DNA of 64,000 bases, taken from Paragorgia papillata. Lineage: Eukaryota > Cnidaria > Anthozoa > Scleralcyonacea > Coralliidae. Below are positions 50,904 through 61,800 of the stretch, one piece after another. Position numbers and translations under genes: made by a program. Location: assembly GCA_035771165.1 (NCBI GenBank), contig JAWNZC010000314.1, positions 3,569,001-3,633,000 on the forward strand, written 5' to 3'. The notes under the pieces are model-generated. The model saw only the letters and a program-made list of their open reading frames with translations. It was not told the origin of the DNA and did no database searches. Every line of letters starts with the position of its first letter. The first letter of the stretch is position 1.

Positions 50904-50906
50904 TAA

Positions 50907-51634
50907 CATATAATCCAAGCAAAATGTACCAGTTCGTAATATTTGACACGGAAACAACATCTACAGGCAGAAGCGCAGAGATTTGCCAGCTATCAGCAGT
51001 CACTCAAACTGGTGCAACATACTCTACATATATTCTTCCTAAAGGTTGTGTTAGTTTCAGTGCATCAAGAGTAAATAATCTTACAGTGGAATACATAAAA
51101 GGAACAAGAACATTGTGTAAGAGTTCTCACCCTGTAAATTCAGTCTCCCTTGATGCCGCCTTGGAATCGTTCATCAAGTTCCTTCAAGATCCACACAACA
51201 GTTCACATTCAACCAGTAACAGCTCAATTACAGTTCTTGTCGGACATAATTCAGCCACCTTCGACGTCCCAACACTTCTTCGCAATGCTGGTATATTATT
51301 CGAAAAACAACTTCACGAAATGAATGTGTATTTTGGAGATAGTTTAGCGCTTATAAGATCGTTACTTCTGCGCCATCATTCCCCGCTGAAGCAATCGAAC
51401 GGAGAGTACTGCCAATCCAATCAGAGCAGCGTTTACAAATGCTTGTTTGGCGAAGATTTCGATGCCCACGATGCTCTGGAAGATGTAATTGCACTAAAGA
51501 AGATCCTGTTCAGTTCTGAACTGGCTATTGATGTCGAGACAATAGTAAATTTCAGCCAGATTCATTCAGTTCGTGATGCAAAAACTGACTTGGATTACAG
51601 AGTCAGCTCGCAGTGCTCGGAAGAAGCTTTCTGA
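50907..51634 (+). pseudogene. DEDDh 3'-5' exonuclease domain, C-terminal part of the broken gene
   Basis: From M at 50924 the frame reads MYQFVIFDTETTSTGRS, with exonuclease motif I (the D and E of FDTET). Motif II/III parts follow in LVGHNSATFDVPTLL (D of TFD), and the last motif in HDALEDVIALKK (H and D). All five DEDDh positions are present in ~235 residues, as in the TREX/ExoX-type nucleases that degrade DNA or RNA from the 3' end. The TGA stop lies at 51632. In its present state it lacks its own promoter unless transcription starts in the inserted element. Its frame matches the Mutator-like part across the insertion, so the ancestral protein was probably a transposase-exonuclease fusion. 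Confidence 0.75.
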
Positions 51635-52005
51635 TTGGCTAGATGCTTTACGTCATAATATTTTGATTGCACCTTCAAGCCTAATTTTATTTTTAATGTG
51701 AAATTGTTAAAGTTGCTTTTTGCTATGCTAATATACGTTTTTAAACTTGTGCAAATGACTAATATACATGTGCTTTAGCAATCTTTGTAAAGCGTCAGGG
51801 GTGATTGCTCTCCCAAAATGATAAGAAGAAAATAATTTCGGGCACTTTCGATATGTACTAATGTGAACAGTAAAACAGCAAAATTCATAACTTAAAAATG
51901 ACTGAAAAATACGACTTAAAAATCAGTATAGGCACTTAGTTTTTTGGACAAAAATCCATGGCTCACAAACTGAATTGGCCGGGCTGCTACGCCTATGATC
52001 GTTAG
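51635..52005. other. 3' flank of the exonuclease segment
   Basis: AT-rich, no coding region or clear repeat. This is probably the remaining 3' untranslated region and intergenic DNA. Confidence 0.5.
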
Positions 52006-52245
52006 GGGCTGTTCACACGAGACCGGGTTATCTCAGGGGGGGGGGGGTAGGGATAACTCGGGGGCTAGGGTTACCCTATCGCTCCGACCGAGTTGTCCCT
52101 ATCCCCCGAGTTATCTCGGTCTCATGTGAACGGTTTACTTTTTTAACATGGAAATAAACTAACACTTAGTTATCTCGGGGAATAGGGATAACCCTACCCC
52201 CCCCCCCCCCCCCCCCAAGATAACTCGCCTCATGTGAACAGGCCC
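52006..52245. mobile_element. 240-bp MITE with G/C-run interior
   Basis: Ends read GGGCTGTTCACACGAG at left and the complement of GGGCCTGTTCACATGAG at right. TTAG flanks both sides (52002-52005 and 52246-52249), possibly the target duplication. The inside is built from variants of ATAACTCGG and TAGGGATAAC in both directions, with runs of 12 G (52036-52047) and 20 C (52197-52216). Confidence 0.7.
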
Positions 52246-52374
52246 TTAGTGTAGAACCCCTAAAATGAAGCCCTGTAAAGTGAGCAAACCAACTTAGCAA
52301 GTGTGCATGGTAAGCGTAATAAGTATAGAAACCGCACCAATGCAGAGTAAGCATAGCATTAGCATACCAAGCGT

Positions 52375-55300
52375 AACAGTCGCAGTGGTCGCAGTGGTCG
52401 CAACGGTCGCAACAGTCGCAGTGGTCGCCGTGGTCGCAGTGGTCGCTGTGGTCGCAACTAATTCCTGCCAGAAGAAGATTTGAATCGACGTTAGAATTTG
52501 CAAATTTAGTTTATGTCTGTGGTCGCAGTGGTTGCAGTGGTCGCAACTAATTCCTGCCAGAAGAAGATTTGAATCGACGTTAGAATTTGCAAATTTAGTT
52601 TATGTCTGTGGTCGCAGTGGTTGCAGTGGTCGCAACTAATTCCTGCCAGAAGAAGATTTGAATCGACGTTAGAATTTGCAAATTTAGTTTATGTCTGTGG
52701 TCGCAGTGGTTGCAGTGGTCGCAGTGGTCGCAACGGTCGCAACGGTCGCAGTGGTCGCAGTGGTCGCAGTGGTCGCAGTGGTCGCAGTGGTCGCAGTGGT
52801 CGCAGTGGTCGCAACTAATTCCTGCCAGAAGAAGATTTGAATCGACGTTAGAATTTGCAAATTTAGTTTATGTCTGTGGTCGCAGTGGTCGCAACAGTCG
52901 CAGTGGTCGCAGTGGTCGCAACGGTCGCAGTGGTCGCAGTGGTCGCAGTGGTCGCAGTGGTCGCAGTGGTCGCAGTGGTCGCAACTAATTCCTGCCAGAA
53001 GAAGATTTGAATCGACGTTAGAATTTGCAAATTTAGTTTATGTCTGTGGTCGCAGTGGTCGCAACAGTCGCAGTGGTCGCAACGGTCGCAGTGGTCGCAG
53101 TGGTCGCAGTGGTCGCAGTGGTCGCAACTAATTCCTGCCAGAAGAATATTTGAATCGACGTTAGAATTTGCAAATTTAGTTTATGTCTGTGGTCGCAGTG
53201 GTCGCAACAGTCGCAGTGGTCGCAGTGGTCGCAACGGTCGCAGTGGTCGCAGTGGTCGCAGTGGTCGCAGTGGTCGCAGTGGTCGCAACTAATTCCTGCC
53301 AGAAGAATATTTGAATCGACGTTAGAATTTGCAAATTTAGTTTATGTCTGTGGTCGCAGTGGTCGCAACAGTCGCAGTGGTCGCAGTGGTCGCAGTGGTC
53401 GCAGTGGTCGCAGTGGTCGCAGTGGTCGCAGTGGTCGCAGTGGTCGCAGTGGTCGCAACGGTCGCAGTGGTCGCAGTGGTCGCAGTGGTCGCAGTGGTCG
53501 CAACTAATTCCTGCCAGAAGAAGATTTGAATCGACGTTAGAATTTGCAAATTTAGTTTATGTCTGTGGTCGCAACAGTCGCAGTGGTCGCAGTGGTCGCA
53601 GTGGTCGCAACGGTCGCAGTGGTCGCAGTGGTCGCAGTGGTCGCAACTAATTGCTGCCAGAAGAAGATTTGAATCGACGTTAGAATTTGCAAATTTAGTT
53701 TATGTCTGTGGTCGCAGTGGTCGCAACAGTCGCAGTGGTCGCAGTGGTCGCAACGGTCGCAGTGGTCGCAGTGGTCGCAGTGGTCGCAACTAATTCCTGC
53801 CAGAAGAATATTTGAATCGACGTTAGAATTTGCAAATTTAGTTTATGTCTGTGGTCGCAGTGGTCGCAACAGTCGCAGTGGTCGCAGTGGTCGCAACGGT
53901 CGCAGTGGTCGCAGTGGTCGCAGTGGTCGCAGTGGTCGCAACTAATTCCTGCCAGAAGAATATTTGAATCGACGTTAGAATTTGCAAATTTAGTTTATGT
54001 CTGTGGTCGCAGTGGTCGCAACAGTCGCAGTGGTCGCAGTGGTCGCAACGGTCGCAGTGGTCGCAGTGGTCGCAGTGGTCGCAGTGGTCGCAGTGGTCGC
54101 AGTGGTCGCAACTAATTCCTGCCAGAAGAATATTTGAATCGACGTTAGAATTTGCAAATTTAGTTTATGTCTGTGGTCGCAGTGGTCGCAACAGTCGCAG
54201 TGGTCGCAGTGGTCGCAGTGGTCGCAGTGGTCGCAGTGGTCGCAGTGGTCGCAGTGGTCGCAACGGTCGCAGTGGTCGCAGTGGTCGCAGTGGTCGCAGT
54301 GGTCGCAACTAATTCCTGCCAGAAGAAGATTTGAATCGACGTTAGAATTTGCAAATTTAGTTTATGTCTGTGGTCGCAACAGTCGCAGTGGTCGCAGTGG
54401 TCGCAGTGGTCGCAACGGTCGCAGTGGTCGCAGTGGTCGCAGTGGTCGCAACTAATTGCTGCCAGAAGAAGATTTGAATCGACGTTAGAATTTGCAAATT
54501 TAGTTTATGTCTGTGGTCGCAGTGGTCGCAACAGTCGCAGTGGTCGCAGTGGTCGCAACGGTCGCAGTGGTCGCAGTGGTCGCAGTGGTCGCAACTAATT
54601 CCTGCCAGAAGAATATTTGAATCGACGTTAGAATTTGCAAATTTAGTTTATGTCTGTGGTCGCAGTGGTCGCAACAGTCGCAGTGGTCGCAGTGGTCGCA
54701 ACGGTCGCAGTGGTCGCAGTGGTCGCAGTGGTCGCAGTGGTCGCAACTAATTCCTGCCAGAAGAATATTTGAATCGACGTTAGAATTTGCAAATTTAGTT
54801 TATGTCTGTGGTCGCAGTGGTCGCAACAGTCGCAGTGGTCGCAGTGGTCGCAGTGGTCGCAGTGGTCGCAGTGGTCGCAGTGGTCGCAACGGTCGCAGTG
54901 GTCGCAGTGGTCGCAGTGGTCGCAGTGGTCGCAGTGGTCGCAACTAATTCCTGCCAGAAGAAGATTTGAATCGACGTTAGAATTTGCAAATTTAGTTTAT
55001 GTCTGTGGTCGCAACAGTCGCAGTGGTCGCAGTGGTCGCAGTGGTCGCAACGGTCGCAGTGGTCGCAGTGGTCGCAGTGGTCGCAACTAATTGCTGCCAG
55101 AAGAAGATTTGAATCGACGTTAGAATTTGCAAATTTAGTTTATGTCTGTGGTCGCAGTGGTCGCAACAGTCGCAGTGGTCGCAGTGGTCGCAACGGTCGC
55201 AGTGGTCGCAGTGGTCGCAGTGGTCGCAGTGGTCGCAACTAATTCCTGCCAGAAGAATATTTGAATCGACGTTAGAATTTGCAAATTTAGTTTATGTCTG

Positions 55301-55540
55301 TGGTCGCAGTGGTCGCAACAGTCGCAGTGGTCGCAACGGTCGCAGTGGTCGCAGTGGTCGCAGTGGTCGCAGTGGTCGCAACAGTCGCAGTGGTCGCAGT
55401 GGTCGCAACGGTCGCAGTAGTCGCAACAGTCGCAGTGGTCGCAGTGGTCGCAATAGTCGCAGTGGTCGCATCTAATTCCTGCCAGAAGAAGATTTGAATC
55501 GACGTTAAAATTTACAAATTTAGTTTATGTCTGTGAACAA
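52375..55540. repeat. 9-bp CpG minisatellite in ~20 spaced blocks
   Basis: GTGGTCGCA is repeated 2 to 17 times per block, with GTCGCAACA and GTCGCAACG variants at set places. About 20 blocks are separated by a ~66-bp spacer running from CTAATTCCTGCCAGAAGAAG to TTTAGTTTATGTCTGTG. Longer segments are themselves duplicated: the blocks from 53337 to 54160 recur at 54160 and again near 54795. Each 9-mer holds a CpG. Because 9 is a multiple of 3, long but meaningless open frames (VAVVAV, GRSGRS, TATTAT) arise on both strands. Confidence 0.93.
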
Positions 55541-55735
55541 GTTGTTAACAAGTTGTAACAATGTTGTTATTTCATCAAGTTGCTACAAGGTTGTCGCCGC
55601 AAACTTGTAGCAACTTTACATTCAGGCGATATCAGACTTGTTGGGACATCTTGTAACAAGTCTGATGAAGTCGTCAACGGTACCTTGTTACAAGATGCTA
55701 ACAAATTGTTCCGCAGGTTGGTTGTTGTTTTAGGC
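55535..55735. repeat. cluster of nested hairpins (ACAAGTTGTTAAC-type repeat)
   Basis: AAGTTGCTACAAG at 55577 pairs with 55604-55616 (13 bp). CAGACTTGTT at 55633 pairs with 55655-55664. CATCTTGTAACAAG at 55647 pairs with 55684-55697 (14 bp). The last two share bases and cannot form together. Confidence 0.7.
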
Positions 55736-56071
55736 AGAGATTTGTGAACTGTTGAAAACACACATTTATGAATTTAATTTTACCAATAAAATCCTGGATG
55801 TGCACAACTCAATCATTTTAAGCCCACGTGTCCTATTAAAAAGTTCTATATATGCTTAAAACACATAGCGCACTCTGAACAACAAACACTTAAATTTTTT
55901 GTCGTTTGTAAAATATCTTTTCTTGCATGAAGAATAAAATCCTACAAAATGAGAAAATTTAGTTTAAAGTTTTTGTTTATGGTTAAGGACGTAATTTGAT
56001 TTCCCCTTGCTTATAAAGTCTCACTATTCATGAAAATTTGAATAGGAGTAAACTTTAAATGAAATACAAAT
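55736..56071. other. AT-rich gap
   Basis: No gene, repeat or clear site seen in this stretch. Confidence 0.5.
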
Positions 56072-56220
56072 CGAAATATAGTAAGCTTTGAATACTGCCG
56101 AAAATATTTAACGTAGTTTCTAACGTTTCGAGCGAAGGCCCTTCGTCAGAGAGAAACGTGAAGAAACGTTTGAAACTACGTTCAATATTTTCGGCAGTAC
56201 TCAAACGTTACTATATTTCG
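56072..56220 (-). ncRNA. hammerhead-ribozyme-like palindrome (Penelope/retrozyme type)
   Basis: Arms of ~58 bp (CGAAATATAGTAA ... CGTAGTTTC) face each other with few mismatches. On the minus strand the central part (56124-56149) reads CTGACGA, then AGGGC-CTTC-GCTC, then GAAAC. These are the conserved CUGANGA and GAAA cores of a hammerhead ribozyme around a four-pair stem II with one G-U pair. ACGTT follows, as in the minimal stem III of Penelope-element hammerheads. Pairing of stem I next to the core is imperfect and the cleavage triplet would be GUU instead of the usual GUC, so activity is doubtful. Confidence 0.5.
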
Positions 56221-56281
56221 ACACTGCCTACGCTTTTCACTGCAGTTTGAAATGAGATACTAAGCCAAATCACACGTGGTA

Positions 56282-56922
56282 TGCAGAACATGAACTATTA
56301 GAAGTCAGGGCCGTCAAGACCCGGGATGGTTCCATGAACAGCGTGTGTCTCGCGATATTTGTGTCGACTTATTTTAATACCAAATTCAATAGCATTTAGT
56401 AGCGCAAATAGTTTTAAATTTCTGTTGCACTCTGCCTCTCGTCGTTCGGTTATATTTTGCCGCGCGCGCGCGCGAAATCTCGGCATCCCGACGAGCGGCT
56501 CACCTATAGGAAATGCGTATATGTATTCTAGAGCGCTATTATTTGATCGCGCCATTGTAGCAGAGCATAGTTAATATATATCAGCAGACAGTCGTTACGA
56601 CGAGAAATGTCATAACGTATTTCGAGATATGACGTTCGTCAAGCTCATTGCTCGGACGAACGTCCACCAAAACAACTTATTATATATCTTCTTAGTTTCT
56701 ACTACATGCTTGTTATACGTTTAACGAAATTAGTTAGCCTCTGGGCTAGAGACATCTTCTTTTTCGTATGTCGACACCTAATTTACATTGCAAGCCAGAG
56801 TTCAACAGAAATTTAAAACTGTTTCCGCTACTAAATGCTATTAAATTTGAATTTTACTACCATGTAAAATAAGTCGATACAAGAATGGTCCAAAACTTAG
56901 TCAGTCCATGTTTTACCCTACG
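56282..56922. mobile_element. degenerate member of a long-TIR repeat family
   Basis: The right arm ends in the complement of GGGTAAAACATGGACTGAC (to 56922), as in the element at 57151. The left arm (56340-56430) shares CAATAGCATTTAGTAGCG and TTTTAAATTTCTGTTG with the right arm in reverse. TTTGATCGCGCCATTGT is also found inside the other two copies. Confidence 0.5.
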
Positions 56923-57150
56923 CCGTCAATTCTATGCTAATGGACTTCCTGTGCTTAAAATGCCTTGCGCCGATTCTTATCATTTATCCTTAAAATTCCA
57001 CTTGGGTGTGTCGGCGCTTGGTATTGTTATTAAACCGTCGTTAAATAAATTGTCACTAGTGTAAGATAAGAATATGAGAAGCATGTCATTTTTGCAAAAA
57101 TGATATATATGTGTTGTTATACTACCCCTATTTACAAATACTTTGTTTCA

Positions 57151-58364
57151 GCAAAGGGTAAAACATGGACTGGACTATTTTTTATACTATTTTTTGGATC
57201 AATTTTTGCGTCTCATTTTTCATCTCAATTTGTTTGGTGAAAACTCTACCATTTGTTATTAGGCTCACAATGACCAAAGCCGCTGAATTTTTATCTCTGC
57301 CTTGTAAATTTATCCGCGTGTATCTAGGTCTTAAACTGCGTGTGTTTCGCGACACTTGTAACTTATTTTACTACCAAATCCAATAGCATTTAGTAATGTA
57401 GCAGTTTTAATTTTCTGTTGAGCTGTGGGTATGCAATGTAAATTAGGTGTTATTGGTTCCGTTCGGTTGTGTTTGGCCGCGCGCGTAAAGTCTCTGGGGT
57501 GTCTCTACAGCCCAGAGGCTAACTATAATCTTGTTAGTAAACGTAACAAAGTAACAAACTATTAAGAAGAGATATCTCGAAATGCATGCCCTCTCGGTCA
57601 CTATGATTTGATCGCGCCATTGTGTCGGCTAGCCTACAAAATATAGCTATGTGAACGAGAGAGTCGTTACGACGAGAAATGTCATACGTTATGCTGAACA
57701 AGACGGCACAAACTCACGTGAGTTAGAGCGCATGCATATTTATGATTTATTTTGCCATGCATGTATGCATTTTAACTAATTACATGTGAATTATTTATTT
57801 GTTGGGCTAAAAGGCTTTTTAAATAAGACCCCTAGTGGAAGATATATTCATCAATCTATTTACATATAATCAGTTCAAAAAATTTACAAGTTTAAAGAGA
57901 ATTATATAAAAATATAAGAATAAAGAAAGAAGAAAATTATTATATTTACAGAGAGTAATAAGTGCAGTATAATCAAAGTATTATTAAAGTATATAAGTAG
58001 TTCAGTATATATAAAAAAGCATAAGTAGACAAGCTAGTTAACGAAATATTAATATTACTAATATTAATATTATCTGGGTGCATGCATCTCTACTCAATAA
58101 AACTCTATTTTCTCGCCATGAAATAGGCGAGACACACGCTGTTTATATAGTTAGATACACGCGGATAAAGTGAGAGATAAAAATTCTGCAGCTTGGATCA
58201 TAGCCTAATAACAATGCAAAAATAGTATAAAAAATGGTCCAATTAGGGTCATTATGTAAACTACAGGGTCTCATTAAATAAAGTCTTCTAATCTAATGTA
58301 ATGTAATCCAATCTAATCTAAAAAATAGTCCAAAAATTGGTCCGGTCCATGTTTTACCCTATGT
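57151..58364. mobile_element. 1,214-bp element with ~200-bp terminal inverted repeats
   Basis: CTTTGTTTCA flanks both sides (57141-57150 and 58365-58374). Inside, AGGGTAAAACATGGAC at left faces its complement at right. The arms stay similar for ~200 bp, through GAATTTTTATCTCT, TATCCGCGTGTATCTA and GCGTGTGT. No transposase frame is seen. Long arms and a 9-10-bp duplication suggest a non-autonomous MULE-type element. Confidence 0.72.
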
Positions 58365-59476
58365 CTTTGTTTCATTCCTACCAATCATGAAAGAAAATGA
58401 TATAAACATGCGTAGTTAAAAGGACAGGTAGGTCGCAACCGTTATACACAAGCATGATATTGCACGCCTGTTGTTGTAAAATGAGCAATAATAGATTGTT
58501 TGCATGCAGGATGCACGGTTACTTCGATTCGGTATTACACCGTTAAATACAAATTGAAGTCACCATCCATGTTACACGTAATTTTGCCAGTGCAACTTGT
58601 AAAATGTGTTGAGAAAGTGGAAACCAGCTCGATTTTTCGTGCGAATTGCAAGTCTGAAAAAATCAGTTTCTGGCAACCGTAAAGTTTCTTTTTTGGTGAC
58701 ACATGTTGCACAATTGGGAATGTGATAGTGTGTAATTGATACCGGGCGAGTTTAATTTACGTGTGACGAGCCTTTAAGGCAAAGAAGGTTTTTAGTTGTG
58801 CTCTTTTATACCATTTACATTGTTGTTTCAGCAAATGCTCTAATTAGTATAATCAGTTTTCAGTGGCAGGAAAGTACTTCAAAGCTTCAGATGCCAGTCG
58901 CCTATAACTATAGGAATGGTGCTTCTCCAAAAAGACCACCATGGCGTAAGACATTACCGTTATAAAGTCCAGCCTTCCGAACAAATTGAGTCAATTGCCT
59001 ATATACTATGCCGAAAAGCCAAACCTCCTAATCCCAAGGCTTACTGATTGACTTTTGATTGTTACCGTTAAACCGGTTCAAATTGTAGAACGAAATTTCA
59101 AGTCAGTAATTAAGAGCCTTGGCACGATGCAACGCCTGCGGGTTTTTAATACTTGAGATGTTTTCCAGCGTATATATGCATGCATGCATGGTCCATGCGA
59201 TATATCTATAATTGGTAGTTTTCAGAAGGAAGCAAGTACTCCATTCCTTCAGACACTTGTCGCCTATATCGACGATTGTGATCAACTTTGTTAATATAAT
59301 TTTATCATTTTCTAAAATTACCGCCTTAGAACAAATAATAGTTCGACTATCTGATGCGTTCATTCCGGTGCACGCTCTCTTGGTGTTTAGATCAACGTCG
59401 TGGTTGGTGTAACATTTCTTGATCCAGTTAGTTGTTTTTGTATCACTACAAATTCTAAATCGCGCATTATTGAGTT
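58365..59476. other. intergenic DNA upstream of the unrecognised gene
   Basis: No convincing exon. Two stretches near 58860-58920 and 59217-59280 resemble each other (TTTTCAG...GTACT...GTCGCCTATA), an old local duplication. Confidence 0.4.
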
Positions 59477-59506
59477 ATGGAGAATTTACCTGAACATAGT
59501 GGCAAG
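59477..59506 (+). CDS. unrecognised gene, candidate exon 1 (start)
   Basis: ATG opens ten codons (MENLPEHSGK) that end in phase 0 exactly at a GTACAG donor. The next exon enters in phase 0. The exon is short, so chance is possible; the choice rests on the phase match and on the next exon lacking an early ATG. Confidence 0.45.
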
Positions 59507-59751
59507 GTACAGTTACATTGCATTTATTGGAAAGGATTAATAAACTTTACTTTTCAATATTAATATTCTTGACGACGGGGCAGGGTACTATAAAAATGTG
59601 CATGTACATATCGAGTTTTCGCCAAAACACGTCATGGATATACTGTATACAGTGCTCTAGTATAAGTGAGACATTTTGAAATAACTAATATGCGTAATTA
59701 TTTGTGACATTACAGTTATTTCGTATTATTATTGTTTTGTCACTCTTTTAG

Positions 59752-59954
59752 GTCGAATACGTTGCGAAACCTGAATTTATTGTGCGCGACGGAAAGACAC
59801 TTATGTACGAGCATGACAGCGACGAAATCATCGAGTTTGGCGACTTCACGTTAAAACTGTTGGGAGAATTGATTTTACCAACAACTGAAGTTAATGTGCA
59901 GGGCTATTGGGTGGCTTCATGCGGAGTCTGGCGAAATGGCCAACCTGAGACGAG
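59752..59954 (+). CDS. unrecognised gene, exon 2
   Basis: A CACTCTTTTAG acceptor opens 67 codons plus two bases, starting VEYVAKPEFIVRDGK and including GDFTLKLLGELILPTTEV and QGYWVASCGVWRNGQPET. It closes at GAG|GTTAGC. Mixed composition without low-complexity runs, in-frame splice sites at both ends and a phase-2 exit that matches the next acceptor all support real coding. I do not recognise the family. There is no signal peptide or membrane helix in this part, so a soluble protein is likely. Confidence 0.65.
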
Positions 59955-60961
59955 GTTAGCAATTTCTTATATCATTAAATCACGTAGAAAATTTACGTAG
60001 ATAGCGGGAAAGGTTATTACATTACAGCACGATGTTGCAAAATTAAATGTGTTCACAATTTTAAATTTACCCATAGAGAAAGCTAACTCAGGGTACCAGT
60101 GTGACGTGTCTCGTAACATTCTAATTCACTTTGGTGTGGCCTAGCGCGTAATCTTGAAACGATTCGGGTCGAGTTACGGAAAACGGTAGTTTCCATTCCG
60201 GTTTTTTTTTCGTCGAGCGTGCGACGTTTTGGCAATCGCCTTCTTTGTCCGTGTGCATGCCCTCGGGTAGGATGGATATAGTCAAAAACCTATAACGTCG
60301 ATCGCGTGATAAAAAGGATTAAATGGATCCGCCTAGAGAATCTCAGAGTCTTGATTAGTCTGTCTTAAATAGCCGACAATGATTTTTCAGGGTCATAACA
60401 TCCGATGGGAGAGGGGGTGTAACCATAAAGTACCAAAAGTAAATAAAATGAGGTACACAGTAACGTATTTAGGAGAGACATGATGCCATCCATGGCGCGT
60501 TCCTCGGAACATAGGAAAATAATTTTGTAAAGCACTGAGGGGATAAACTCGGACGAAATGGTAAGAAGGCCGAAATTCGGACGCAAAATTTTTAAAGTTC
60601 TAATTTAAGGGTAGCCGGTCATTCAGCATTTTAGTTATGGCGTTTCTAACTTTGAGAATTCTGTAATATTCTCCACCAAATGGTGGGATGGTATTTCAGA
60701 GCCATTAGACTTAAAAAATATCCCAAGTATCATGACACTGGGGATCCCTAGAAATTTGTCAGGTACAACAACTTTTCACCATGTTATATTCTGGCTACGC
60801 CCCTGGGGGTACATGTGAAGTGTGCGCAGCTGGCCATAGGTGACAATTCCAAAATCATTAACTAAAGAGTAAAGGCGCTTCATCCAATGAAATTGTCCTT
60901 GGTCAGAATAAAGTTATATAACGTAAACGTCTACTAATCGTAAACGTGATGGTTTCCCTAG

Positions 60962-61193
60962 GGTTTTGGTTCTATCTGCTGGTGCGTTTGATTCCAAAAC
61001 ACGTTTCCAGCAAGAACTACGAAAAAAGTTTGGTGGAGGTACTTTCAACCTTGCTGGACGAATACTTGGACGCGATCTGGCCAACTACTATGGTGCGCTG
61101 AAGGACGATGCCAAGCACGGCCAATGTAGGCAATTTTACAAGGCAACAAACCTCGGATACCAAGGAAATAATTATTGGCTCCTTTCGAAAGAT
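60962..61193 (+). CDS. unrecognised gene, exon 3
   Basis: After a GGTTTCCCTAG acceptor the first base completes an arginine codon from exon 2. Then 77 codons read VLVLSAGAFDSKTRFQQEL, RKKFGGGTFNLAGRILGRDL and GNNYWLLSKD. The frame ends in phase 0 at GAT|GTAAGA. The glycine-rich KFGGGTFNLAGRILGRD segment is the most distinctive part and the best search seed. The ~1-kb intron before it (59955-60961) shows no other feature. Confidence 0.65.
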
Positions 61194-61334
61194 GTAAGAA
61201 CAGATCTTTACAGTCAATTTAAAAGCTATTTTTATGATCATTTATATTAATTTCTTTAATATTTTTGGATTTGAATTTTTTTATCCTTTTTTTAATTTGA
61301 TTCAATTATTTAACCATCAATTCATATATTTCTC

Positions 61335-61631
61335 TACCCTGCGAGCAGAGCCTTCTTTTCCTTATTTCTTCGCTGAGAGAGAGGAAGAAAAGTAGGCTCT
61401 ACTGTATTCGTGACTGGTTGCCATTGCGCATACATGGCAGTTGTTTGGTTACAATCTCGAACCCAGTCCAAATCAGAGCAGAAAACAAAACGAGAACCGG
61501 TTAAACGGGTCTTAAACGGGTTACTTCGTCCAAAATCTTGGACGGAAGCCAAACACGAATAAAGCAGAGCCTACTTTTCTTCCTCTCTCTCAGCGAAGAA
61601 ATAAGGAAAAGAAGGCTCTGCTAGCAGGGTA
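61335..61631. mobile_element. 297-bp MITE in an intron
   Basis: Terminal arms of ~65 bp (TACCCTGCGAGCAGAGCC, then CTTCGCTGAGAGAGAGG) are near-perfect inverse copies. ATATTTCTC flanks both sides (61326-61334 and 61632-61640). The 9-bp duplication fits MULE-type MITEs. It sits between exons 3 and 4 of the unrecognised gene. Confidence 0.87.
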
Positions 61632-61690
61632 ATATTTCTCACATTTCCTTCCATTGAAAGGTTCATATTCAAGATGGTTATGTTCTTCAG

Positions 61691-61800
61691 CCGGACGATC
61701 ATAGGTACTTTACTATCCAAGAGGACCTTCACCGTTACGATACAGTAATAAGAAAGGAACTTTTGAGTAGTAGACCACTACTAAATGACATCTGTGAAAG
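61691..61800 (+). CDS. unrecognised gene, exon 4
   Basis: A TGTTCTTCAG acceptor opens in phase 0, matching exon 3, and gives 36 codons plus two bases (PDDHRYFTIQEDLHRY to PLLNDICE). It ends at GAAAG|GTAATC in phase 2. The gene must continue, but I could not place the next exon before the window ends. Confidence 0.6.

Noticed and set aside
52294..55497. Frames rich in VAVV, GRSGRS, SQWSQW and TATTAT
   Set aside because: They are direct readings of the 9-bp minisatellite in different frames.
52375..55540. CRISPR-like pattern of regular spacers
   Set aside because: The 66-bp spacers are conserved and the intervening parts are simple 9-bp repeats of varying number, the reverse of a CRISPR array. 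The setting is eukaryotic.
57165..57386. Hydrophobic 73-codon frame at the start of the 1.2-kb element
   Set aside because: It lies wholly within the terminal inverted repeat, whose mirrored copy is not open, and it has no family resemblance.
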